Positions 17,954 through 25,415 of a DNA stretch of 64,000 bases are shown piece by piece. A program made the position numbers and the translations under genes. Source of the stretch: Afifellaceae bacterium (GTDB lineage: Bacteria > Pseudomonadota > Alphaproteobacteria > Rhizobiales > Afifellaceae); NCBI GenBank assembly GCA_028281235.1, contig JANQKG010000047.1, positions 17,714 to 81,713 on the forward strand. Reading direction: 5' to 3'. Numbering within the stretch: position 1 is the stretch's first letter; every line of letters starts with the position of its first letter. The notes under the pieces are model-generated. The model was given only the letters and a program-made list of their open reading frames with translations. It was not told the origin of the DNA and made no database searches.

Positions 17954-19246
17954 TCATCCCTTGAAGACGTAAAGGTGGAAGCCGCCATAGATCGCCGATC
18001 GGTCCTCTGCATCGAGAGCACGACTTTGCCCTGCCTCGTAATGCCAACGTGACAGGATGGAATCGTCGACGCGGCCCGGCAGGAGAGAGGGCTCAGCCGC
18101 CGTGCGGAACACGACCCGCGCACCGGGCCGCGCGGTTCGCGTAATTTCGGTCCACAGTCCGTTGAGCTGCGCGTCGGTCATCCAGTCCTGGGCGTCGAGC
18201 AGAATATAGGCGTCGAGGCTGGCCGGCGGCGTATCTGCGAGCTCCTCGGTGAACGAGCGATTGACCACGCTGACGCGCTCGGCGCGCTCGCGGATCGTGT
18301 CGAAGTGCTCCGGCCGAAGGTAGGGCGGCAGCGGGCCGGACAGATCGTCGGCATAGGAGCGGCCGAACGCCTGCCAGGCAAAATAATTCTGGTCGAGCGT
18401 GAAGCCGCAGGCAAGCCGCTCCAGCCTTTGTTTCAAGACCACCGACATGTCGCCCCCGCCGGCTGCGGCCAGCGCCTCATATTGCGCCGGCGGAATGCCA
18501 AGGCCGTAGAGCGAGAGCCGCTTGGAAGTTGCCCAGCGCACCATCCGCTTGTCGAAGAGCGGCGCCAGCGCAGTCTCAAAGTAGCTTTTCTGCTCCTCAA
18601 GGCTCTTCGCCGCCATCATGGTCCGCGGGTCGGCGCCATAGAAGCGCGCGACCAGATGCGCTGCGCCAATCGACATGCCGAGCAGCCCGTGGCGATAGAG
18701 GTCGCGCGAGAACAGCGTGATGCGGCGGCGCATCAACAATCCGCTGCGCCCCTCCCAATAGTCGCGCGTCGTATCGTCGATCCTGTCGCGCAGAAACCGG
18801 TGATAGGCGGCGACATTGGCTTTTTCGTCGGCTGCGCCGAAGAAGCGATAGAAGATGTGCCAGTTGGGGAGATGTTGTGCGGCGGCGAGCTTCAGGCGCG
18901 TCAGCGCCACATGCGCACGATTGAGATCGACTGCGACGATAGCGGCCGGATTGGCCGTCAGATAGGACAACACGTTGCAGCCGCCCGACGCAATCGTGAC
19001 CATGCGCGCGCCCGGCTTGAGCTGCAGCGCCTTCAGATCGACGTCGGGGTCCTCCCAGATCTGCGGGTAGACAAGCCCCTTGAAGGCAAAGGTGAAGATG
19101 CGCTCGCGCACACCCGCCCAGGAGCCCACCTTGAATTGGTGCACGGCGTCATGAAGAAGATTGGCGCCCGCATTGTCCCGATTGGGTGCATCGGAGGGTG
19201 CGGGGCCCTCCGATGCGGAACGCGACTGATCGACCGTCACTGACAC
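17954..19246 (-). CDS. btaA: S-adenosylmethionine:diacylglycerol 3-amino-3-carboxypropyl transferase
   Basis: 430 residues of the DUF3419/BtaA family. FTFAFKGLVYPQIWEDPDVD at the N-terminus, VTIASGGCNVLSYL for the SAM site, and AYILLDAQDWM near the C-terminus are characteristic. It transfers the aminocarboxypropyl group of SAM to diacylglycerol, the first step of betaine lipid (DGTS) synthesis. The GTG at 19246 is chosen because GGGAGGA lies just upstream; a TTG seven codons earlier lies on the wrong side of that site. The gene forms an operon with btaB. Confidence 0.93.
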   Translation of the reverse strand: MSVTVDQSRSASEGPAPSDAPNRDNAGANLLHDAVHQFKVGSWAGVRERIFTFAFKGLVYPQIWEDPDVDLKALQLKPGARMVTIASGGCNVLSYLTANPAAIVAVDLNRAHVALTRLKLAAAQHLPNWHIFYRFFGAADEKANVAAYHRFLRDRIDDTTRDYWEGRSGLLMRRRITLFSRDLYRHGLLGMSIGAAHLVARFYGADPRTMMAAKSLEEQKSYFETALAPLFDKRMVRWATSKRLSLYGLGIPPAQYEALAAAGGGDMSVVLKQRLERLACGFTLDQNYFAWQAFGRSYADDLSGPLPPYLRPEHFDTIRERAERVSVVNRSFTEELADTPPASLDAYILLDAQDWMTDAQLNGLWTEITRTARPGARVVFRTAAEPSLLPGRVDDSILSRWHYEAGQSRALDAEDRSAIYGGFHLYVFKG

Positions 19247-19362
19247 GCGCTTCCTCCCGAATCGCAACTTGGGCGCCGGGAGTCCGTTACGCGTGGCAGA
19301 TGACGGGCCGGTGACGGCTTTTCTTCAGGCGGATTGAGCGCGGGTCGCGCCTGTGTTTCAGG

Positions 19363-20385
19363 CTAACTGGCGCGCGCTTCGCTGCGGCTGCTGCGCCGCC
19401 CGCGGCGCTCGCGAGGCGCGCGCTCCGAAGGCGGGTTGGTCAGCGGGCCGACGCGCGATTCGATCGTCGCACGGTCCGGACGCGCGCGCGGCGCATGCTC
19501 ATCGATGGCGCGGCGCATGGCGGAGAGATGCTCCGCCGTCGTGCCGCAACAGCCGCCGATAATCCGCGTGCCGGCATCCATGGCGAGCCGCGCATATTCG
19601 GCCATGAGCTCCGGCGTGCCGGAATAGTGGACGTGCTCGCCGTGCACTTCGGGAATGCCGCAATTGGATTTGCCAATGACTGCAGCGCCGGAGCTGGCGG
19701 CCGCCTCCGTCATCTGCACCAGCGCATAGAGGAGGTCAGGCGCACCGACGCCGCAATTGGCGCCGATGGCGACAGGGCGCTCGGCCAGATCGGCAAACAA
19801 AGTCGGCAGCTCGGCCGGCGTGAGGCCCATCATCGTGCGCCCGGCCGTGTCGAAGCTGGCGGTCACCGTATAGGGCATGCCGGCGGCGATCGCCCCTTCG
19901 GCTGCGGCGTGCATTTCCTCGCGCGCCGACATGGTCTCAATCCAGAACACGTCCGCGCCGCCGGCCTTCAGCCCTTCAGCCTGTTCGACAAACGCTTCGA
20001 CGGCTGAGGCATGGGTGAGGGAGCCCAGCGGCTCAAACAGCTCGCCCGTCGGCCCGACGGAGCCGGCAACGACGACCGGCCGACCCGCTGCGTGGGCGAC
20101 GTCGCATGCAAGCTCCGCGGCGCGTTTGTTGACATCGAAGACGCGGTCCTGCGCGTCGTGCAGCTTCAAGCGGTCGCGATTAGCGCCGAAGGTATTCGTG
20201 AGGATGACATCGGCGCCGGCCTCCACGAAGGAGGCCAGCAATCCGGTGATTGCCTCCGGATAATCGAAGTTCCACAGTTCCGGCGGATCGCCCGCGGTGA
20301 GACCTGCAGCGAAGAGGTTGGTGCCCGTCGCCCCATCGGCGAGAAGCACCCTCTTTGTGGCAAGAAGCTCCTGAAGCAGGCTCAT
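19363..20385 (-). CDS. Homocysteine S-methyltransferase (betaine-type)
   Basis: 340 residues, a Pfam S-methyl_trans barrel. The zinc ligands are visible: Cys in GANCGVG and the Cys pair in IGGCCGTT; LADGATGTNLF at the N-terminus is the homocysteine-binding start. It uses a methyl donor such as glycine betaine, dimethylglycine-type compounds or S-methylmethionine to make methionine. It sits among betaine-demethylating genes, which favours a betaine donor. Its last 30 residues are an Arg-rich tail (RAPRERRGRRSSRSEARAS) matching the tails on other pathway enzymes. The XRE-family gene upstream on the same strand may regulate it. Confidence 0.88.
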   Translation of the reverse strand: MSLLQELLATKRVLLADGATGTNLFAAGLTAGDPPELWNFDYPEAITGLLASFVEAGADVILTNTFGANRDRLKLHDAQDRVFDVNKRAAELACDVAHAAGRPVVVAGSVGPTGELFEPLGSLTHASAVEAFVEQAEGLKAGGADVFWIETMSAREEMHAAAEGAIAAGMPYTVTASFDTAGRTMMGLTPAELPTLFADLAERPVAIGANCGVGAPDLLYALVQMTEAAASSGAAVIGKSNCGIPEVHGEHVHYSGTPELMAEYARLAMDAGTRIIGGCCGTTAEHLSAMRRAIDEHAPRARPDRATIESRVGPLTNPPSERAPRERRGRRSSRSEARAS

Positions 20386-20400
20386 GACGCAACGATCCTT

Positions 20401-20439
20401 AGAGCATTCCCGCTTCGCAATGAAGCGTCGTCATGCTCT
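20401..20439. repeat. Rhizobial-type AGAGCAT...ATGCTCT palindrome
   Basis: Outer arms AGAGCAT (20401-20407) and ATGCTCT (20433-20439); inner arms CGCTTC-GCAAT-GAAGCG. It is followed by an AT-rich stretch (CTCTTTGTTTCTAGGCATAATTTTT), as in the common Hyphomicrobiales version. It lies in the leader of the homocysteine methyltransferase gene, which may affect its expression. Confidence 0.7.
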
Positions 20440-20573
20440 ATCTCTTTGTTTCTAGGCATAATTTTTCTAAAGGGCCGGCTTCAGCAGGGTGCCGCACGCG
20501 CCGGCCGCGGTGCGATACCGCAAACCGCCGGCTATACGCAAGGCTTTGCCGCGCGCCGCACCATTCCTGCCCG

Positions 20574-21440
20574 CTATCCCGTCTTGAGGGTGCGGATGAA
20601 ATCGGCGCTTTCGTTGGCATTGACCACCGCATGGCGGATCAGATTGTCGAAGTGCCGGGTGAGGGCGCGGATATGTTCCGTCGCGTTCAGCACAAAATAG
20701 ATGTCGCCCACATGGATCGCCGCGCGCTGTGGGCCGAACACCGTGTAGGGGATCGAGAACCGGTCGAGCTGATTGTAGAGGTAGAGACGGAAGCCGGGAT
20801 AAAGCTCCTCGACGAGCGCGCTCATATAATCAAGCTGCGCCTGCCGCTCCGCCCTGCCAAGCCCCCGCCAATGGCCGCGTCCTTCCGCCAGGAGCTCCAG
20901 CCTTTGGCGCGGCATGCAGACCTCCATGTCGGTCTCCGTGCGCCGGCTGTAGTCGAGGCGGAACGCCGCGTCGCGCCGCTGCCAGCTGGGACTTGGCGCA
21001 TCACGGCCTGAATATTCGTAGGCGATGACATCCGGTGTGCGCAGGAGGTCGGGGATCGAGGTCGGCACGTAGCGGATCTTGTAGCCGGTCGCGTCCTTGT
21101 GCCAGCGCTCCAACTCGGTGTCTTCGCCGAGCCCGGCCTCGGCGATCTCCAGCGCTGGCTTCACCTCCGCGGCAAGCGTCTCATCCTGCGACAGGCCCAG
21201 CAGCCAATCGAGGCTCACGGCGTAGCGCTCCGATATGCGCAACAGCGTCTCCACCCGCGGCAGCCGCGTCGATTGACCGGAAAGGAGCTGCGTCAGCGCG
21301 GAGCGGTCGATGCCGATCGATTGCGCGAAGGCGGAGCGTGTGACCGCACTCCGCCGCAGCAGCACATTGAGCCGCTCGCGGAAGACCGGGCCGATTTCGC
21401 GTTTGTCCGGGAACGGCGGCTTGATGTGTTCAGTCAACAT
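20574..21440 (-). CDS. XRE-family transcriptional regulator
   Basis: 288 residues from ATG 21440. A helix-turn-helix of the Cro/C1 type is visible (SAFAQSIGIDRSALTQLLSG, with LPRVETLLRISERYAVSLDWLLG). The C-terminal 190 residues form a sensory region without a recognised name (RYVPTSIPDLLRTPDVI is typical of XRE regulators with C-terminal ligand domains). It is divergent from the desaturase gene and upstream of the homocysteine methyltransferase gene. A 16-base near-palindrome straddles the start codon and may be its own operator. Confidence 0.87.
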   Translation of the reverse strand: MLTEHIKPPFPDKREIGPVFRERLNVLLRRSAVTRSAFAQSIGIDRSALTQLLSGQSTRLPRVETLLRISERYAVSLDWLLGLSQDETLAAEVKPALEIAEAGLGEDTELERWHKDATGYKIRYVPTSIPDLLRTPDVIAYEYSGRDAPSPSWQRRDAAFRLDYSRRTETDMEVCMPRQRLELLAEGRGHWRGLGRAERQAQLDYMSALVEELYPGFRLYLYNQLDRFSIPYTVFGPQRAAIHVGDIYFVLNATEHIRALTRHFDNLIRHAVVNANESADFIRTLKTG

Positions 21441-21448
21441 ATGTGGAC
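21433..21448. promoter_or_regulatory. Near-palindromic operator candidate
   Basis: GTCAACATATGTGGAC is an inverted repeat with one mismatched pair, centred exactly on the first base of the XRE regulator's start codon in the divergent region. Autoregulation by the XRE protein is inferred. Confidence 0.45.
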
Positions 21449-21542
21449 TTTGCACATCCAGTTCATGAAACGCAATCCAAACGCAACGCAGAGGGCGCAT
21501 TCTCACGTTGCCGTGATGGGTTGGCTGCCGTCCCATGCACAC

Positions 21543-22466
21543 ATGCGAAGAACGGGGGTGGACGCGCAGCGGGTCGAGTGGCCGACCGTTGCTTTGATCG
21601 TCTTGTGCTACGGGCTCTGGGGAACGGCCACGGCGGCCTACGAATTCATCGGGCCACTGGTCTTCGGGCCATTGGTCTTCGTCATCCTCACGGCGCCGCT
21701 GGTGACGCTGCACAGCTCGCTGCAGCACGAAGCGCTGCACGGTCATCCCACGCGCTTTGCAGCGCTCAACGAAGCGCTGGTCTTTCCGCCGCTTTGTCTG
21801 TTCTTCCCTTACCGCCGCTTCAAGGCATTGCATCTCAGACACCACAACAACACGGCGCTGACCGACCCCTACGACGACCCGGAGAGCTTCTATTATGCGC
21901 TCGCCGATTGGCAGCAACTGCCGGCGGTCCTGCAAAGAGTACTGGACTTCAACAACACGTTCCTCGGGCGATTCCTGATCGGTCCGCTCATCATGTTCGT
22001 CGGCTTCGCCGGCCGCGACATCCAACTCATCCGCAGCGGCAGCCCGGGTGTGCTGCGCGCGTGGGGTCACCACGCCGCTGGGCTTGCGCTGGTCTTCGCT
22101 TGGACTTCAGGCGTTTGCGGTATCCCGGTCTGGCTCTACGCCGTCGCCGCCTATCTCGGGGTTTCGCTTCTCAACCTGCGCACTTTCGCTGAGCATCAAG
22201 CGCATGAGACGGTCGGTGGGCGTACTGTGATCATCGAGGCGTCGCCGCTCTTTGCGCTGCTGTTCCTGAACAACAACCTCCACTACGTGCACCATGAGAA
22301 TCCGCGCGTGCCGTGGTACCGGCTTCCCGCACTTTATCGGGCCCGTCGCGCCGACTATCGTCGGGCCAATGAGGGCTATGTGTTTTCCGGGTACGGCGAA
22401 GTGATCAGGCGCTATCTTCTGCGGCCGAAAGCGCCGGTGCCGCACCCGCATCTCAGGCGGCGCTGA
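21543..22466 (+). CDS. Membrane fatty acid desaturase family protein
   Basis: About 307 residues with four to five membrane segments and the three histidine boxes of membrane di-iron desaturases and hydroxylases: HEALH, HLRHH and HYVHH. Several in-frame ATGs exist between 21441 and 21543; none has a good ribosome-binding site. The last is chosen because homologous sequence begins close to VEWPTVALIV and because space is needed for the divergent promoter. The substrate could be an acyl lipid or another hydrophobic molecule. Nearness to btaAB hints at lipids but does not prove it. Confidence 0.8.
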   Translation: MRRTGVDAQRVEWPTVALIVLCYGLWGTATAAYEFIGPLVFGPLVFVILTAPLVTLHSSLQHEALHGHPTRFAALNEALVFPPLCLFFPYRRFKALHLRHHNNTALTDPYDDPESFYYALADWQQLPAVLQRVLDFNNTFLGRFLIGPLIMFVGFAGRDIQLIRSGSPGVLRAWGHHAAGLALVFAWTSGVCGIPVWLYAVAAYLGVSLLNLRTFAEHQAHETVGGRTVIIEASPLFALLFLNNNLHYVHHENPRVPWYRLPALYRARRADYRRANEGYVFSGYGEVIRRYLLRPKAPVPHPHLRRR

Positions 22467-22472
22467 AGCGCT

Positions 22473-23270
22473 TTGGCCGAGCCGCACCCGGTTGCATCGC
22501 TGCCCCCGGTTGCATCGCTGCCGATGTATGACTGGCCCGAAGTGGCCTGGGCGAATGACGCTTTGTGGCGCGCTATCGCCGAGCGTCTGGCCCATGACGG
22601 CATCGCCACACCCGACGCGCTGACCCGTACGCGCGATGCGGAAGCCGTGTGGCGCGATCCCGACCTGGTGCTCTCCCAGACCTGCGGCTTCCCTTACGCC
22701 ACGCGCCTGAAGGACACCGTCCGGCTGGTTGCCACGCCAATCCATAATGCAGAGGGTTGTGACGGCCCGCTCTACTCAAGCGTCATTGTCACGCGACGGG
22801 ATAGCAGCGTCGAAGCCCTTGCCGAACTCGCTAACCGGCGCTTCGCCTTCAATGCGCGCGACAGCCTGTCCGGCTATGTCGCGCCGATCGCGGCCATACG
22901 GCAGGAAGGTCTTGCGCCAACGGCTTTGCAATGGATCGAGACCGGAAGTCACCGTGCATCCCTCCGCGCGGTTGCGGAGGGTCGCGCCGAAGCCGCAGCG
23001 ATCGATGCCGTGTGCTGGGCGCTCGCCACCTGCCACGAGGCGGATGCCGTTGCTGAGCTCAAAGTGATCGCCCGCACGCCGCTGCGGCCGGCACTGCCCT
23101 TCATCACAGCCGCCCGCCGAACGAGCCAAGAGGTTAGCGCCGTCCGATCGGCGCTGAATGCTGCGCTCGCCGATCCACACACGGCGGAGGCCCGCGAGGC
23201 GCTGCTGATCGCGGGCGTGGCAGAACTCAGCGTTGACCGCTACACGGAGCTGGCGGCGCTCGCGCCCTGA
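22473..23270 (+). CDS. PhnD-like phosphate/phosphonate-type binding protein without signal peptide
   Basis: 265 residues of the PhnD-like periplasmic-binding superfamily: SQTCGFPYATRL, FAFNARDSLSGYVAPIAA and RAEAAAIDAVCWALA are typical. There is no signal peptide, so it may act in the cytoplasm or be a degenerate transport relic. The N-terminus carries a 6-residue direct duplication (PVASLP-PVASLP) before MYDWPE. It starts at a TTG 4 bases after the desaturase stop, so it is probably co-transcribed with it. No permease or ATPase is adjacent. Confidence 0.78.
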   Translation: MAEPHPVASLPPVASLPMYDWPEVAWANDALWRAIAERLAHDGIATPDALTRTRDAEAVWRDPDLVLSQTCGFPYATRLKDTVRLVATPIHNAEGCDGPLYSSVIVTRRDSSVEALAELANRRFAFNARDSLSGYVAPIAAIRQEGLAPTALQWIETGSHRASLRAVAEGRAEAAAIDAVCWALATCHEADAVAELKVIARTPLRPALPFITAARRTSQEVSAVRSALNAALADPHTAEAREALLIAGVAELSVDRYTELAALAP

Positions 23271-23361
23271 GGCGGCGCGTCACATGGATGTCGGGGCGAG
23301 GGACTTGAAGGAGGTCACGGAAGGTGTGCCAGATGAGCGAAGGCCATATCGGGAGATGAGC

Positions 23362-24153
23362 ATGAAGCATGTGCTCGGCTGCGCCGTTGGGATCGTCATC
23401 GCGGTCGCGGCCGTAGGCTCCGCCGCGGCGCAGGAGAGCCTGCCGCCGGACGGCATTGAGCTGGTGCTCGCCGCAAGCTGGCAGCCGGGCTTCTGCGCCA
23501 CGTCCGCCGGCCGCGACAAACGCGAGTGCCGGTCACAGACGCCCGACCGGCCGGACGCTAAGCAATTCTCCATTCACGGCCTGTGGCCCGACGACCTCGA
23601 CGACAAGGCAATCTTCCCCTGCTACTGCGATTCCGGCGGGCCGATGGATTGTCGCGAGAGCCGGCCGGGCGACCGGAGCGCCTTTGTGTCGGATGAGATA
23701 TTCGAGGCGCTCAGGATCGTCATGCCCGGTGTGCGGTCCGGCCTGCACCGACACGAATGGACAAAGCATGGCTCGTGCTACGAGGACGACAGGACCGACG
23801 CAGATGCCGGCGCTGACCCGGACGAATATTTTGTCGAAACCATAGCGCTTATCGATGCGCTCAACGCATCGCCCGTGCGGACGCTTTTCGTCGATCACCT
23901 CGGCGAGACGCTGACCCGACAGGACATTGAAGCCGCCTTCGACGACGCCTTCGGACGCGGTGCGGGCGAGCGTGTGATCGTGGTCTGCGGCGGCCGTGGA
24001 GACAACCGCGTCATCACCGAGCTGCGCATCAATCTGAGGGGCGATGTGAGCACATCGCCCGACCTGGCGCGCCTCATCCTCGCTGCACCGCCGACGTCCA
24101 CCTCAAGCACGGCGTCAAGCTGCAAAAGCGGGCGGGTTATAGAGGTGAGGTAG
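23362..24153 (+). CDS. Secreted ribonuclease T2 family protein
   Basis: 263 residues. A Sec signal peptide (residues 1-23, ending AAA) is followed by an RNase T2 domain. Both catalytic segments are present: CAS I FSIHGLWP with His72, and CAS II HEWTKHGSC with His131, Glu132, Lys135 and His136. Several Cys residues should form disulfides in the periplasm. GGGAG ends 6 bases before the ATG at 23362, favouring this over the ATG two codons earlier. It probably scavenges RNA. Confidence 0.92.
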   Translation: MKHVLGCAVGIVIAVAAVGSAAAQESLPPDGIELVLAASWQPGFCATSAGRDKRECRSQTPDRPDAKQFSIHGLWPDDLDDKAIFPCYCDSGGPMDCRESRPGDRSAFVSDEIFEALRIVMPGVRSGLHRHEWTKHGSCYEDDRTDADAGADPDEYFVETIALIDALNASPVRTLFVDHLGETLTRQDIEAAFDDAFGRGAGERVIVVCGGRGDNRVITELRINLRGDVSTSPDLARLILAAPPTSTSSTASSCKSGRVIEVR

Positions 24154-24221
24154 CCTGCACCACCTCTCGTTTGTCATCCCGGTTCGGCCGCAGGCCGAGA
24201 CCGTGAAGAGCCGGCACGGCA

Positions 24222-24573
24222 CTTAACCCTCCCCTTGAGGGAGGGTCGAAAGCGGCCTGCCGCTTTCGGGGAGGGGTGAGCCGTTGAGCTGCAGCGGAAC
24301 AGCTCTCCCGCCTCCCGAAGTTTGTCGCGGCTTCGCCTTCGCAAACTTCGACCTCCCCTCAAGGGGAGGCTACGGGCAGCAGCGCGGTCGCCCGCGTGAA
24401 GCGCAAGCGAAATACGGGGCGTTCGCACACCATTGTCATCCCGCACAGCGGCGAGGAGCGCCGCTATGCGGGACCCATGACCAACGGAGCAAGCGGACGA
24501 AATACCCGCACGCACTCGCCCCGATCCAAGTTCATAGGCCCCGGCCCTGGCCTGGCAGCCAAGTCGGGATGAC
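24222..24573. repeat. Composite palindromic repeat mosaic
   Basis: No gene is seen in this stretch. In order: a CCCTCCCC-type pair with CGAAAGCGGC...GCCGCTTTCGG (24227-24285); CTCCCGAAGTTTG...CAAACTTCGACCTCCCCTCAAGGGGAGG (24308-24369); a CCCGCGTGAAGCGCAAGCGAAATACGGG unit (24391-24419); and a 140-bp unit with TTGTCATCCCG and CGGGATGACAA ends (about 24432-24573). The same series of parts recurs at 58057-58376. Confidence 0.75.
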
Positions 24574-24681
24574 AAAGGAGAGAACGAAGCGATCGCGTTT
24601 TTCATCCCGCCCTTCGAAACTTTTTCGCGTTGTGGCTCACCTCGACTTGGACTATGTTGGACCAGATAGGAGATTCCGTAT

Positions 24682-24921
24682 ATGTGGTCAGTTCAGGAGG
24701 CAAAAGCGCGCCTATCAGAGGTGATGCGGTTGGCAAGGGCCGGCAAACCGCAGATCGTCGGCACACGTGATCCTGTCGTTGTGGTGTCGGCGAAGGACTT
24801 TGCGGGCACCCGGCCCGGTAAGAACTTGGGGCGGTTCCTTGTCGATACCGCCCCCCGCGGCGAACCGATCGAGTTGCCGCCACGCGATCACGGCCGCAGC
24901 GATCCCTTTGATCAAACGTGA
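24682..24921 (+). CDS. Phd/YefM family antitoxin
   Basis: 79 residues starting MWSVQEAKARLSEVMRLARAG, the Phd/YefM N-terminal DNA-binding and dimerisation region. The disordered C-terminus should bind the PIN toxin encoded 9 bases downstream. As with other type II modules, the antitoxin precedes the toxin and probably represses the pair. The GAGATT upstream is only a weak ribosome-binding site. Confidence 0.9.
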   Translation: MWSVQEAKARLSEVMRLARAGKPQIVGTRDPVVVVSAKDFAGTRPGKNLGRFLVDTAPRGEPIELPPRDHGRSDPFDQT

Positions 24922-24930
24922 GGGTCGAAT

Positions 24931-25344
24931 ATGGGCGGCGTTCTGCTGGACACGAACGTCCTCTCAGAACTTGTGAAGCCACGACCCAACGCAAAGGTTG
25001 TGAGGTTCGTTCGCGGCTTAGATGATCCGTGGCTGTGCAGCATCACCTTCCACGAGCTAGCCTTCGGAGCGGCACGTGCGCCTGACCAAGAGAGGCGAGG
25101 CGCATTGCTTGCTTGGATCGCCGGAGTCAAAGCCGAGTTCGCCGGCCGAACGATCCCTGTCGATGACAATCTCGCGGACGCGTCGGGCCAGCTCCGCGCC
25201 CAGGCTGCCGCGCAAGGACGGCCAACCAGCGTTGTCGATGCAATACTTGCTGCGGCGGCGCAGTCGCATGGGCTTACTTTGGCCACGCGCAATACGCGCG
25301 ACTTCGAGCCGTTCGCCTTGGCGCTGACCGATCCCTGGCGTTAG
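24931..25344 (+). CDS. PIN-domain toxin (VapC/FitB type)
   Basis: 137 residues. It has the acidic PIN residues: Asp7 (LLDTNVLSEL), Glu42 (FHELAFG), Asp103 (VVDAILAAAA) and Asp124 (ATRNTRDFE), which bind magnesium in these RNA-cutting toxins. The opening and the NTRDFEPF end most resemble the FitB branch. It is co-transcribed with the Phd-type antitoxin. Confidence 0.92.
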   Translation: MGGVLLDTNVLSELVKPRPNAKVVRFVRGLDDPWLCSITFHELAFGAARAPDQERRGALLAWIAGVKAEFAGRTIPVDDNLADASGQLRAQAAAQGRPTSVVDAILAAAAQSHGLTLATRNTRDFEPFALALTDPWR

Positions 25345-25354
25345 CGACTGTTCC

Positions 25355-25378
25355 AATCTCCCCTCAAGGGGAGGAGTA
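25355..25378. repeat. CCCCTC-AAGGGGAG palindrome
   Basis: A short CTCCCCTCAAGGGGAG hairpin of the same family as the other GC-rich repeats, between the convergent PIN toxin and flavoprotein genes. Confidence 0.6.
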
Positions 25379-25415
25379 GGCTTGGCGGTTGCCGCGGTCC
25401 CTACAGCTTCGCCCA

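Noticed and set aside
20386..20573. SAM-responsive riboswitch before the homocysteine methyltransferase gene
   Set aside because: The structured segment is a common rhizobial AGAGCAT/ATGCTCT palindrome, and I could not find conserved SAM riboswitch core sequences.
24154..24681. CRISPR-like array
   Set aside because: Repeats here differ from each other, are not evenly spaced and form hairpin mosaics; no cas genes are present in the window.
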